55,009 nucleotides of DNA from an uncultured Pseudoxanthomonas sp. GTDB lineage: Bacteria > Pseudomonadota > Gammaproteobacteria > Xanthomonadales > Xanthomonadaceae. The notes below the pieces were generated by a model that was given only the letters and a program-made list of their open reading frames with translations, was not told the DNA's origin and did no database searches. Every line of letters starts with the position of its first letter. Positions within the stretch are counted from its first letter, which is position 1. Position numbers and translations under genes: made by a program. Where the stretch lies: NCBI GenBank assembly GCA_937975725.1, contig CALJUL010000108.1, positions 1-55,009 on the forward strand, given 5' to 3'. Of this stretch, positions 8,065 to 16,529 are shown piece after piece.

Positions 8065-9612
8065 ATGCTCTTTTGGCGTGTCAAGCCGCTCGACAAGATT
8101 CTGGAAACGGCAGAGAAGAAATCGCTCAAACGCCAATTGGGCGCGCTTCAACTGACACTGCTCGGCATCGGCGCCGTCATCGGCACCGGCATCTTCGTAT
8201 TGACCGCCGAAGCCGGCCAGAAAGCCGGCCCCGGCCTGATGGTCGCCTTCATCATCGCCGCCATCGTGTGTGCGCTGGCCGCCTTGGCCTATGCCGAACT
8301 GGCCTCGATGGTGCCGGTGTCCGGCTCGGCCTATACCTATACCTACGGCGTGCTGGGCGAACTGCTGGCCTGGATCGTCGGCTGGGCGCTGGTGCTGGAA
8401 TACGCCGTCGCCGCCGGCGCCGTGGCGGTGGGCTGGTCCGGCTACATGAACGGCCTGCTCGAAAGCGCGGGCTACGGCCTGCCCTTGGCACTGAAGGTGG
8501 GGCCGCAGGGCGGCGGCACCTTCAACCTGCTGGCCTGCCTGATCTCGCTGGTCATCACCGGCCTGCTGGTGTTGGGCACCAGCAAGAGCGCGTGGGTGAA
8601 CGCGGTGCTGGTCACGCTGAAGATCGCCGCGCTGATTCTGTTCATCGCCATCGCGGTGCCCGCGGCGCAGGACCCGAACTTCGAACCCTTCCTGCCGACC
8701 GGCTGGGGCAGCCCGATGGGCGGCGTGGGCGTGCTCGGTGCGGCGGCGTCGATCTTCTTCGCCTATGTGGGCTTCGACGCGGTGTCCACCGCGGCCGAGG
8801 AGACCAAGAACCCGAACCGCAACATTCCGATCGGCCTGATCGGCTCGCTCGCCATCTGCACCGTCTTCTACCTGCTGGTGGGCTACGGCGCGGTGGGCGC
8901 GATGGGCGCGCAGCCGCTGTTCGACGCCGCCGGTGTCGCCATCCCGCCGGGCAGCAAGGAGTTCGCCGCGGCCTGCGCGATGCCGGCCAACGCCGAGGCG
9001 CTGGTGTGCAGCCACGAACCGCTGGCCCACGTGCTGCGCGTGCTGGGCTTCCCGGGCTGGGGCAACGTGATCGGCATCGTGGCCGCGTTGGCGCTGCCGA
9101 CGGTCATTCTGATGATGATCTACGGCCAGACCCGCATCTTCTTCACCATGTCGCGCGACGGCCTGCTGCCGAGCAAGCTGTCCACGGTGCACCCGAAGTT
9201 CCACACCCCGCACATCATCACCATCATCACCGGCGTGTTCGTCGCCGCCTTCTCGGCGCTGTTCCCGGTGGGCGTGCTGGCCGACATCTCCAATTCGGGC
9301 ACGCTGTTCGCCTTCGTCATGGTCGCCATCGGCGTACTGATCCTGCGCGTCAAGCAGCCGAACCGCCCGCGTCCGTTCCGCACCCCGTTTGCGTGGCCGG
9401 TCTGCATCCTGTCGATCCTGGGCTGCCTGCTGCTGTTCGTGAACCTCTCCGGCTACACGATCTCGCTGTTCTTCGTGTGGGCGGCGATCGGCCTGGTGGT
9501 GTACTTCTCCTACGGCTACCGCCGCAGCCACATGATCCCCGGCAACGAGCCGGTGGATCATGAGCCGGGCATGCCGCCGGAGCCCAAGTTCCACGAGGGC
9601 CCGCAGGCCTGA
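8065..9612 (+). CDS. APC-family amino acid permease
   Basis: A 515-residue inner-membrane transporter with about 12 hydrophobic segments. The N-terminal GIGAVIGTGIFVLTAEAG is the signature of the amino acid-polyamine-cation superfamily (substrate-binding TM1), and AYVGFDAVSTAAEETKNP is the TM6 region of the cationic amino-acid transporter/YfnA branch. A GGGGAC sequence precedes the ATG. An intrinsic terminator follows the stop closely, so it is probably transcribed alone. Substrate specificity is not visible. Confidence 0.9.
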   Translation: MLFWRVKPLDKILETAEKKSLKRQLGALQLTLLGIGAVIGTGIFVLTAEAGQKAGPGLMVAFIIAAIVCALAALAYAELASMVPVSGSAYTYTYGVLGELLAWIVGWALVLEYAVAAGAVAVGWSGYMNGLLESAGYGLPLALKVGPQGGGTFNLLACLISLVITGLLVLGTSKSAWVNAVLVTLKIAALILFIAIAVPAAQDPNFEPFLPTGWGSPMGGVGVLGAAASIFFAYVGFDAVSTAAEETKNPNRNIPIGLIGSLAICTVFYLLVGYGAVGAMGAQPLFDAAGVAIPPGSKEFAAACAMPANAEALVCSHEPLAHVLRVLGFPGWGNVIGIVAALALPTVILMMIYGQTRIFFTMSRDGLLPSKLSTVHPKFHTPHIITIITGVFVAAFSALFPVGVLADISNSGTLFAFVMVAIGVLILRVKQPNRPRPFRTPFAWPVCILSILGCLLLFVNLSGYTISLFFVWAAIGLVVYFSYGYRRSHMIPGNEPVDHEPGMPPEPKFHEGPQA

Positions 9613-9635
9613 CGGCCCGCACCGGCATTCCGGAG

Positions 9636-9665
9636 AAACGGCGCGGCGACCCCGCGCCGTTTTTC
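9636..9665 (+). terminator. Rho-independent terminator of the permease gene
   Basis: ACGGCGCGG pairs with CCGCGCCGT around a five-base loop, and a run of T follows. The hairpin begins about 25 bases after the permease stop and ends before the mtnB promoter. Confidence 0.85.
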
Positions 9666-9682
9666 TTGGCCGGGCCGTCCAG

Positions 9683-9688
9683 TAGAAT
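9683..9688 (+). promoter_or_regulatory. Candidate -10 box for mtnB (leaderless start)
   Basis: TAGAAT is followed by only six bases (CGCCGC) before the mtnB ATG, so a transcript starting at the usual distance would begin at or near the A of the start codon. There is no Shine-Dalgarno sequence in those bases. I see no good -35 at the expected spacing, so this is tentative. Confidence 0.4.
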
Positions 9689-9694
9689 CGCCGC

Positions 9695-10336
9695 ATGAGC
9701 GCCCTTCCCTACGACGCCGCCCTGCTGCGCGAACGCGCGCAGTCGATCATCGCCAACGTGCGCGAACTGTCGCGGCTGGGCTGGACGCCCGCCACCAGCA
9801 GCAACTTCTCCGAGCGGCTGGACGAACGCCACGCCGCCATCACCGTCTCCGGCCGCGACAAGGGTCGGCTGGCGGAGGACGACATCATGGTCGTCGACTT
9901 CGACGGCAAGGCGGTCGGCAGCGACCATCGCCCGTCGGCGGAAACCCTGCTGCACACCCAGCTCTACCGCCGCTACCCCGAAGTCGGCTGCGTGCTGCAC
10001 ACCCATTCGCTGGTGCAGACGGTGGCCTCGCGCCTGTTCGCCGGCGCAGGCCACGTCCGCCTGGAAGGCTACGAGCTGCTCAAGGCTTTCCAGGGCAACA
10101 GCACCCACGAGACGAGCGTGGACGTGCCGGTGTTCGCCAACACCCAGGACATGCCCACCCTGGCCGCCCAGGTCGACGCACTGCTGGACCGCCAGCCACT
10201 GTGGGGCTACCTGATCGACGGCCACGGCCTGTACGCCTGGGGCCGCGACATGGCCGAGGCGCGCCGGCACCTGGAAGCCTTCGAGTTCCTGTTCGCCGCC
10301 GAACTGGAGCTGCGCAAGCTCGGCTGCCGGCGCTGA
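9695..10336 (+). CDS. mtnB: Methylthioribulose-1-phosphate dehydratase
   Basis: A 213-residue class II aldolase-fold enzyme that dehydrates 5-methylthioribulose 1-phosphate in the methionine salvage pathway. Visible marks are the phosphate-binding TSSNFSERLD, TVSGRDKG, the zinc-binding HTHS, and a late His in IDGHGLYAWG. Length is normal for the family. It is followed by mtnD and mtnC, the next enzymes of the same pathway. The start has no Shine-Dalgarno sequence and may be leaderless. Confidence 0.95.
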   Translation: MSALPYDAALLRERAQSIIANVRELSRLGWTPATSSNFSERLDERHAAITVSGRDKGRLAEDDIMVVDFDGKAVGSDHRPSAETLLHTQLYRRYPEVGCVLHTHSLVQTVASRLFAGAGHVRLEGYELLKAFQGNSTHETSVDVPVFANTQDMPTLAAQVDALLDRQPLWGYLIDGHGLYAWGRDMAEARRHLEAFEFLFAAELELRKLGCRR

Positions 10337-10436
10337 GCTGCGCCGCGCCGCTCACCGCAGCGTTCCACCGCCGTAACGGCCGCGCCGCCGCGGTTTGTTA
10401 CCCTTGTCGTCCCCTACCGACTCGCGCCATACCGCC

Positions 10437-10997
10437 ATGAGCCGCCTGCGCATCTTCGACGAGGCCGATCCGGCCACCCCGCTGTTCGCCAGCTACGACC
10501 CCGATTTCATCGCCGAGGAACTGAAGAAGATCGGCGTGGTGTTCGAGCGCTGGAAGGCCAACAAGCCGATCACGCCCGGCGCGGCGCCGGAAGAGGTCAT
10601 GGACGCCTACCGCGCCGACATCGACCGGCTGGTCGCCGAGCGCGGTTTCAGGACCGTGGACGTGGTCAGCATCGCGCCGGACAACCCGCAGCGCGAGGCC
10701 ATGCGCGCCAAGTTCCTCGACGAGCACTACCACAAGGAGGACGAAGTGCGCTTCTTCGTCGCCGGCTCGGGCCTGTTCACCCTGCACGTGGGCCAGAAGG
10801 TCTACGAGATCGAATGCGTGAAGGACGACCTGATCGCGGTGCCGGACGGCGCCCTGCACTGGTTCGACATGGGGCCGGAGCCGGAATTCGTCGCGATCCG
10901 CTTCTTCACCGAGCCGGACGGCTGGGTGGGCCATTTCACCGGCACCACCATCGCCCAGCAGTTCCCGCGCTACGAAGGGCTGACCGAAGGCCACTGA
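10437..10997 (+). CDS. mtnD: Acireductone dioxygenase
   Basis: A 186-residue cupin enzyme. With Fe(II) it converts acireductone to 2-oxo-4-methylthiobutanoate, the direct precursor of methionine; with Ni(II) the family runs an off-pathway reaction that releases CO. The metal ligands are visible in HYHKEDEVRFFVAG (two His and a Glu) and in the later His of ALHWFDMG. I start at the ATG giving MSRLRIFDE, because the 14 codons before it are not conserved-looking. It lies between mtnB and mtnC; a GTAGGAG palindrome pair separates it from mtnC. Confidence 0.95.
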   Translation: MSRLRIFDEADPATPLFASYDPDFIAEELKKIGVVFERWKANKPITPGAAPEEVMDAYRADIDRLVAERGFRTVDVVSIAPDNPQREAMRAKFLDEHYHKEDEVRFFVAGSGLFTLHVGQKVYEIECVKDDLIAVPDGALHWFDMGPEPEFVAIRFFTEPDGWVGHFTGTTIAQQFPRYEGLTEGH

Positions 10998-11011
10998 TCG
11001 CGGCCCGCTCC

Positions 11012-11102
11012 TGTAGGAGGGGCTTCAGCCCCGACCTGCGGATGCGCCCCGAACGCTCCCGATACCCGGATGCCGATGGTCGGGGCTGAAGCCCCTCCTA
11101 CA
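11012..11102. repeat. Inverted pair of GTAGGAGGGGC palindromes between mtnD and mtnC
   Basis: TGTAGGAGGGGCTTCAGCCC at 11012 (continuing to 11035) is matched by its reverse complement at 11079-11102, around a 43-base centre. The transcript can form two small hairpins or one long one. Whether it weakens mtnC expression, stabilises RNA or ends transcription cannot be told from sequence; there is no T-run. Confidence 0.8.
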
Positions 11103-11121
11103 TTCTTCTCCTGAACTTCTC

Positions 11122-11826
11122 ATGCCCGTCTCCGCCATCCTCACCGACATCGAAGGCACCACCAGCAGCATCTCGTTCGTCAAGGACGTGCTGTTCCCGT
11201 ATGCGCGCCGCGCCCTGCCCGGCTTCGTGCGCGCACGCGCGCAGGAGCCCGAGGTCCGCCGCTGGCTGGATGCGGTCGCCACCGAATACGGCAGCATCTG
11301 CAGCGACGACGTGATCGTGGAGACGCTGCAGGGCTGGATCGACCAGGACCGCAAGCACACCGCTCTCAAGGCGCTGCAGGGCATGGTTTGGGAAGCGGGC
11401 TACCGCGACGCCGATTTCACCGCGCACATCTATCCCGACGCCGCGCCGGCGCTGCAAGGCTGGTACGAACAGGGCTATCCGCTCTACGTCTATTCGTCCG
11501 GCTCGGTGCCGGCGCAGAAGCTGTTCTTCGGCCACAGCGACGCCGGCGACCTGACCCCGCTGTTCTCCGGCTGGTTCGACACCGAGGTCGGCGGCAAGCG
11601 CGAGGCCGGCAGCTACCGCGCCATCGCCGAACGCATCGGCCTGCCGCCGGAGAAGATTCTGTTCCTTTCCGACGTGGTGGAGGAACTCGACGCCGCGCGC
11701 GAAGCCGGCCTGCAGACGTGCCTGATCGACCGCATCCAAGACTACCCCACGTCGCGCCTGGGCGAAGCCGCGCACGGCCACGCCCGCGCGACGTCGTTCG
11801 CCGACGTGCACCTGCCGGTCGAATAA
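11122..11826 (+). CDS. mtnC: Enolase-phosphatase E1
   Basis: A 234-residue bifunctional HAD enzyme of methionine salvage. It enolises and then dephosphorylates 2,3-diketo-5-methylthiopentyl 1-phosphate to give acireductone, the substrate of MtnD. The HAD nucleophile motif is DIEGTTSSISF, motif II is YSSGSVPAQKLFFGH, and motif IV is FLSDVVEELDAA, all typical of E1. It lies six bases from the next gene, an exporter, so the two may be read together. Confidence 0.95.
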   Translation: MPVSAILTDIEGTTSSISFVKDVLFPYARRALPGFVRARAQEPEVRRWLDAVATEYGSICSDDVIVETLQGWIDQDRKHTALKALQGMVWEAGYRDADFTAHIYPDAAPALQGWYEQGYPLYVYSSGSVPAQKLFFGHSDAGDLTPLFSGWFDTEVGGKREAGSYRAIAERIGLPPEKILFLSDVVEELDAAREAGLQTCLIDRIQDYPTSRLGEAAHGHARATSFADVHLPVE

Positions 11827-11832
11827 GCGGCC

Positions 11833-12702
11833 ATGGCATCGCCGCGCACGGCCACGCTGGTCGGCCTGGCCGCGATCCTGTTGTGGGCCTCGCTGGCGGT
11901 GCTGACCACCGCCACCGCCGGCCTGCCGCCGTTCCAGGTGCTGGCCGCCAGCTTCGGCGTCGCCGCGCTGCTGGGCCTGCTGCGTGCGGCGCTGCGCGGC
12001 CGACCGGGCTGGCGGGAACTGCGCCAGCCGCCGGCTGCGCTGGCGCTGTCCACCCTGGCCCTGTTCGGCTACCACGCGCTGTACTTCATCGCGCTCAAGC
12101 GCGCGCCGGCCGTCGAAGCCAACCTGCTCAACTACCTCTGGCCGCTGCTGATCGTGGTGTTCGCCGGCCTGCTCGGTGGCGTGAGCGTGCGCCCCGGCCA
12201 ATGGGCCGGCACCGTGCTGGGCCTGGTCGCCGCGGTGCTGCTGGTCACCCGCGGGCGCGGCCTGCACGTGGAACCGGCGCACGTGCCCGGCTATCTCGCC
12301 GCGCTGGGTGCGGCCGTCATCTGGGCTGCCTACTCGGTCCTCAACCGCCGCTTCGCCGAAGTCCCCAGCGCCGCGATCACCGTCGCCTGCGCCGGCGTGG
12401 CCGTCCTGGGCGCGGGCATGCACCTGTTTACGGAACGGACCGTCGCCCCGGACGCGGCGCAATGGGCGGTGCTGGCGCTGATGGGCGCCGGCCCGGTAGG
12501 CGCCGCCTTCTGGCTGTGGGACTACGGCACCAAGCGCGGCGACATCGCGCTGCTGGGCAGCCTGTCCTACCTCGCGCCGCTGTTGTCCACCCTGCTGCTG
12601 GTGGCCTCGGGCCGCGCGCAGGCGCACTGGATGCAGGCCGTCGCCATCGCCCTGCTGCTGGCCGGTGCCTGGTTGAGCGTGCGGAGCAGTTCGTACAAGT
12701 GA
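11833..12702 (+). CDS. EamA/DMT-family exporter, YddG-like
   Basis: A 289-residue membrane protein with about ten hydrophobic segments in two EamA repeats. Segments such as GYHALYFIALKRAPAVEANL, LNYLWPLLIVVFAG and FWLWDYGTKRGDIALLGSLS resemble the YddG aromatic amino acid exporter. It directly follows mtnC, so export of a methionine-salvage side product is conceivable, but that is inference. A strong hairpin terminator lies about 130 bases downstream. Confidence 0.8.
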   Translation: MASPRTATLVGLAAILLWASLAVLTTATAGLPPFQVLAASFGVAALLGLLRAALRGRPGWRELRQPPAALALSTLALFGYHALYFIALKRAPAVEANLLNYLWPLLIVVFAGLLGGVSVRPGQWAGTVLGLVAAVLLVTRGRGLHVEPAHVPGYLAALGAAVIWAAYSVLNRRFAEVPSAAITVACAGVAVLGAGMHLFTERTVAPDAAQWAVLALMGAGPVGAAFWLWDYGTKRGDIALLGSLSYLAPLLSTLLLVASGRAQAHWMQAVAIALLLAGAWLSVRSSSYK

Positions 12703-13262
12703 GAGCGATTCTTGTTTCATCACCCGCGTGCGCGACTGGCTAGACTGCGCGCCACGCAACCCGCTCGCCTCACCGCCAGCCCGTTACGCATTCCGCGCCA
12801 GCCAGCCATCGCAAGCCAGCCCGGAAACTGAAAACGCCTCCTTCGGGAGGCGTTTCCGTTTGTGGCTTCGTGGGTTCCGTGCCGCTTTCCGCTTGCGTGG
12901 CTCCCGATGCGCGTGGCGGGGGATTCATTACACGATCCCCATTCGTCAGGTCTGGCACGCTACGTATCCCAACGACTCGCCGGTGCGACCACTGCTGCGG
13001 CTTGGGTTCTACATCCCGGAGATCGTTATCGAGCAGCGACGCCATGCAGGCATGCTGGCCCCGATGTCTGCGCGAACCCGCGATGCAGCCATTCGCCTTG
13101 TAGCAATGCGGAAGACACGGCCGCGATCCTATGGCCAACATTGCGCCAGAACACGCGCACGCCACATCGCTCGCTCCTGCATGCGCAGTTCCCTCGAACG
13201 CACCTGCCCCTGCCACCCGCATACGATGGCAGGCTGGATGCGAGACCCGGCGAACGCCAGCC
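12703..13262. other. 560-base gene-free gap between convergent genes
   Basis: Apart from the hairpin at 12832-12855, I see no convincing gene. Several open frames exist on both strands but lack ribosome binding sites and have shadow-type composition. TAGACT at 12741-12746 could be a -10 box for a short RNA ending at the hairpin, but no -35 lies at the right distance. Both flanking genes end here. Confidence 0.4.
12832..12855. terminator. Perfect 10-bp hairpin with TTCG loop
   Basis: AAACGCCTCC and GGAGGCGTTT form a perfect 10-bp stem closed by TTCG, a very stable tetraloop. On the plus strand the following CCGTTTG is only weakly U-rich. On the minus strand the stem ends in four T and then CAGTTT. 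It lies between convergent genes and so may serve both strands. Confidence 0.75.
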
Positions 13263-14846
13263 TCAGGGCTTCGCCACCTGCAACCGGTAGGCGGTACGCG
13301 CAGTGAGCTCGCCCCGCCAGCGATCGAAGGCGCGCACTTCGACCGCGTGCTCGCCTTCGGCCAGGTCCGTGGGCAAGGCACCCCGCCACAGGTGCTGCGA
13401 GGGCACGGCTTCCGGCGAACGGTCGTAGCCGCGCAGGGCGTCGGCCAGGTCGTCGCGGGCGTTCTCCACCAGCAGGCGCGGGTCGGGCTGCTCAACGCGC
13501 TTCATCGGCTTCCATTCGCCACTGTCGATGCGGTATTCCACCTTCGTCCCCGCATCGCCCATGTAGACGTTGGCGTAGACGCCCCAAGCGGGATACGCGC
13601 CCTTCCGCAGCACCTTCGGCGCATGCAGGCCGATGCCGCTGTCGTCCGGCGCGCGCGCGGGATGCCAGGACAGTGCGTATTCGCCACCGGGCCGTACCCG
13701 CAGGCGCGCATGGCCGTTCGGCGTGCCGTCGGCCATGGTGGCGTCGGGGATGCCCTGTGCGTCCTTCGCACCCGACCAGAAGGCGCCGCAGGCCGCGCCG
13801 ACGTTGTATTCGTGCAGCGGCGCGCGGCCGTGCCAACCGGTGGCGGCATCGTGGTACCAGTGCCGCTGGGTGTGGGTATGCCCGCTGAGCAGCAGCACGT
13901 GCGGGAAGTCCGCCAGCAGCGCGAACAGGCGCTCCCGGTCCGCCGCGCGGAAACCGCGCGGTCCCTCCTCGAAGAACGGGATGTGCACGCCGATCACCAG
14001 CAGGCGATCCTTGCGCACCGTGGGCAGGTAGGCCTGGAGGAAGGCGAACTGGTCCTCGCGCAGCCCACCGGAATACGACGGCGTCTTGCCCGGCCGGTAG
14101 ATCACGTCGTCCAGCCCGATGAAGGTCACCGCTTCTTCTTCCCAGGCGAAGGTGTCCGGCCCCAGGTGGTGGCGGAAGGTGCGCAGCGAATCCTCGTCGC
14201 CAGCGGCGTCGAAATCCAAGTCGTGGTTGCCGGGAATGAACAGCCACGGCACCTGCAGGCTCATGGTGGTGCGCAGCACCTGCGGATAGAGCGAAAGATC
14301 GTCGTTGACCACGTCGCCCAGGGTGAAGCCCAACGACGCGCCGTGCCGGCCCACCAGCGGCTGCACGATGTCGCGCCAGTAGTAGTCGACATCGGTCACC
14401 GAAGCGGTCTGGCTGTCGGCGAACAGCAGGACATCGAACGTACCGTCGCCCGCCTTCGCGCCGCGCGGGCGCAGCGCGAAGTGCTTGCAGTCCGGCTGCC
14501 GCTGCGGGATGCCGCCGTATTTCAGCGCAGGGCCGGCATGGTATTGCAGATTGCGCCAGAAGTCCGGCAGACCGTCCGGGCGCACTGCCAGGTCGTAGCC
14601 GGCCGGCTTGACGACGAAGAGACTGCGGCCGTCCACGTAAGGCAGGTCGTATTCGCCCTGCGCATCGGTGACGGCGAGATCGATGCCGTTGGATACCTTG
14701 ATGCCGGACAAGCCCGGCTCGCCGGCATCGCGGATGCCGTTGCCGTTGCGGTCCTCGAAGACCTGCCCTCCGCTGCACGGCGGCGGCAGCGCATGGGCAG
14801 GCACAGCCAGGCAGGCCAAGACGAAGACGGTCAGCAAGGCGCGCAC
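13263..14846 (-). CDS. Secreted calcineurin-like phosphoesterase with MetallophosN/C domains
   Basis: A 527-residue protein from a GTG start chosen because GGAG lies six bases upstream and a signal peptide follows at once (ALLTVFVLACLAVPAHA). Residues about 24-100 form a Cna-B-like N-terminal domain with a Ca-type DRNGNGIRDAGEPGL loop. The phosphoesterase core shows ADSQ, LGDVVNDD, PGNHDLDF, GVHIPFF and SGHTHTQRH, giving the usual metal ligands with Gln in place of the first His. A MetallophosC-like domain ends the protein. It probably cleaves a phosphoester outside the cytoplasm; substrate unknown. The longer open frame upstream runs through a repeat and is not coding. Confidence 0.8.
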   Translation of the reverse strand: MRALLTVFVLACLAVPAHALPPPCSGGQVFEDRNGNGIRDAGEPGLSGIKVSNGIDLAVTDAQGEYDLPYVDGRSLFVVKPAGYDLAVRPDGLPDFWRNLQYHAGPALKYGGIPQRQPDCKHFALRPRGAKAGDGTFDVLLFADSQTASVTDVDYYWRDIVQPLVGRHGASLGFTLGDVVNDDLSLYPQVLRTTMSLQVPWLFIPGNHDLDFDAAGDEDSLRTFRHHLGPDTFAWEEEAVTFIGLDDVIYRPGKTPSYSGGLREDQFAFLQAYLPTVRKDRLLVIGVHIPFFEEGPRGFRAADRERLFALLADFPHVLLLSGHTHTQRHWYHDAATGWHGRAPLHEYNVGAACGAFWSGAKDAQGIPDATMADGTPNGHARLRVRPGGEYALSWHPARAPDDSGIGLHAPKVLRKGAYPAWGVYANVYMGDAGTKVEYRIDSGEWKPMKRVEQPDPRLLVENARDDLADALRGYDRSPEAVPSQHLWRGALPTDLAEGEHAVEVRAFDRWRGELTARTAYRLQVAKP

Positions 14847-14891
14847 GGCGGCTCCAGCGAAGGCGACCGGCAGATTATGGCGCACCTCCCC

Positions 14892-15078
14892 CTGTAGGAG
14901 CGGCTTCAGCCGCGACCGCACGGAAGAAGAACCTTCAAGCCACGGATGACACGGATCAACACGGATAAAGCGGATCAAAAATCCCAAAGCTTTATCCGTG
15001 TCATCCGCATTTATCCGTGTTGATCAGCGTCTCTCGCTTTTCCCGGCCGTGCGGTCGCGGCTGAAGCCGCTCCTACAG
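14892..15078. repeat. Composite palindromic repeat element 2 (GTAGGAGCGGC type)
   Basis: A perfect 32-base inverted repeat, 14892-14923 and 15047-15078, begins CTGTAGGAGCGGCTTCAGCC. Between the arms are further inverted and direct copies of CACGGAT/ATCCGTG words, including CGGATGACACGGAT against ATCCGTGTCATCCG and GATCAACACGGATAAA against TTTATCCGTGTTGATC. The right arm ends one base before the complement of the hisIE stop codon. Same nested plan as elements 1 and 3. Confidence 0.85.
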
Positions 15079-15079
15079 G

Positions 15080-15763
15080 TCAGGCGGGGGTGTGGCGCTC
15101 GCGTAGCACGGCGACGACGTCGGCCAGCGACAGGCCGCGTGCGCGCAGCAGGACGGTCAGGTGGTAGAGCAGGTCGGCGCTCTCGCCCAGCAGCGCGGCT
15201 TCGTCCTGGGCGACGGCGGCCAAGGCGGTTTCCACGCCTTCCTCGCCCACCTTCTGCGCGATGCGGCGCACGCCACCTTCGAACAGCCGCGTGGTATAGC
15301 TGCCGGCGGGCCGCTCGCGCTCGCGCTGCGCGACCAGCGCATCCAGTCCGGTCAGGAACGCGACGTCCGCCGCGGCCGATGCTACCTGCCCGGCCGATGC
15401 CGCTTCCGCGCCCGGCGCCTGCGGGAAGCAGCTCGCCCGTTGCAGGTGGCAGGTCGGTCCCTGCGGATGCGCCAGCAGCAGCAGGCTGTCGTCGTCGCAG
15501 TCCGTGTCCACCGCGACCAGTTCCAGCACGTGGCCGGAGCTTTCGCCCTTGGTCCACAGGCGCTGCTTGCTGCGGCTGTAGAAGGTCACCCGCCCGGACG
15601 CCAGCGTGGCTTCCAGCGCCTCGCGGTTCATGTAGCCCAGCATCAGCACGCGCAGCGTGGTCGCGTCCTGCACGATGGCCGGCAGCAGGCCGTCGCCCTT
15701 GGCCCAGTCCAGGCGCGCGGGGTCGATGCCGGCGCCTGCGATGGCGGTGTCCTCAGATGTCAC
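15080..15763 (-). CDS. hisIE: Phosphoribosyl-AMP cyclohydrolase / phosphoribosyl-ATP pyrophosphatase
   Basis: A 227-residue fusion carrying out the second and third steps of histidine synthesis. The N-terminal HisI half has LMLGYMNREAL, TFYSRSKQRLWTKGESSG, the metal-binding DTDCDDD and a late Cys in GPTCH. The C-terminal HisE half has PAGSYTTRLFEGG, KVGEEGVETALAA and DLLYHLTVLL. The start is GTG, overlapping the 3' end of hisF by 11 bases. It is the last gene of the his operon; a composite palindrome follows its stop directly. Confidence 0.95.
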   Translation of the reverse strand: MTSEDTAIAGAGIDPARLDWAKGDGLLPAIVQDATTLRVLMLGYMNREALEATLASGRVTFYSRSKQRLWTKGESSGHVLELVAVDTDCDDDSLLLLAHPQGPTCHLQRASCFPQAPGAEAASAGQVASAAADVAFLTGLDALVAQRERERPAGSYTTRLFEGGVRRIAQKVGEEGVETALAAVAQDEAALLGESADLLYHLTVLLRARGLSLADVVAVLRERHTPA

Positions 15764-16529
15764 GTCGCACCTCGATGCCCTGCCCTGCCAATGCCTGTTT
15801 CAACGCCGGGATGGCGATGTGGCCGCTATGGAAGACGCTGGCCGCCAGCGCGCCGTCCACGTCCGCCTCGCGGAACACGTCGGCGAAGTGTTCCGCCTCG
15901 CCGGCACCGCCGGAAGCGATCAGTGGCACGCCACACACCGCGCGCGCAGCCTTGAGCTGGGCGATGTCGTAGCCGCGCCGCACGCCGTCCTGGTCCATGC
16001 AGTTCAGCACGATCTCGCCGGCGCCCAGCGCCTGCGCCTGCACGATCCAGTCCAGCGTGCGCAGGCCGGCGCCCTGCATCTTCGACGGATCGCCGGTGTA
16101 GCGGCGCACGCGCCATTCACCGTCGGCCTCGCGGATCGAATCCACGCCCACCACCACGCACTGCACGCCGAAGGCTGCGGCCAGTTCGCCGATCAGTCCA
16201 GGGCGCTCCAGCGCCGGCGTGTTGACCGACACCTTGTCGGCGCCGGCGTGCAGCACGCGCCGCGCGGTGTCCACGTCGCGGATGCCGCCGGCCACGCAGA
16301 ACGGGATGTCGAGCAGTCGCGAGACCTTCTCCACCCAGGCGTAGTCCACCGAGCGCCCTTCCGGGCTGGCGCCGATGTCGTAGAAGACCAGTTCGTCCGC
16401 GCCCTGGTCGCGGTAGCGCAGCGCCAGTTCGGCGATGTCGCCCATGTCCACGTGGTCACGGAACTTCACGCCCTTGACCACGCGGCCCTCGCGCACGTCC
16501 AGGCAGGGGATGATGCGCCGGCTCAGCAT
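15753..16529 (-). CDS. hisF: Imidazole glycerol phosphate synthase cyclase subunit
   Basis: A 258-residue (beta/alpha)8 barrel that uses ammonia from HisH to close the imidazole ring, forming IGP and AICAR. It has the catalytic Asp in IIPCLDVREG, phosphate-binding GGIRDV and ASGGAGE, and the second catalytic Asp in VGVDSIR or the barrel-top MDQDGVRRGYD loop. Its start overlaps hisA by seven bases, in the usual H-A-F order. Confidence 0.97.
   Translation of the reverse strand: MLSRRIIPCLDVREGRVVKGVKFRDHVDMGDIAELALRYRDQGADELVFYDIGASPEGRSVDYAWVEKVSRLLDIPFCVAGGIRDVDTARRVLHAGADKVSVNTPALERPGLIGELAAAFGVQCVVVGVDSIREADGEWRVRRYTGDPSKMQGAGLRTLDWIVQAQALGAGEIVLNCMDQDGVRRGYDIAQLKAARAVCGVPLIASGGAGEAEHFADVFREADVDGALAASVFHSGHIAIPALKQALAGQGIEVRRDI

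Noticed and set aside
11012..11102. The palindrome pairs as intrinsic terminators
   Set aside because: They lack a T-run, and several lie inside operons (arg, his, mtn) whose downstream genes must be expressed, so I list them only as repeats.
12728..13306. A 192-codon open frame across the gap after the YddG-like gene
   Set aside because: It has no ribosome binding site, runs through the TTCG hairpin and into the convergent phosphoesterase gene, and resembles no protein I know.
14847..14987. Longer N-terminus of the phosphoesterase
   Set aside because: The extra 47 codons read through a GTAGGAG palindrome, whereas a GTG with GGAG and an immediate signal peptide lies at 14846.
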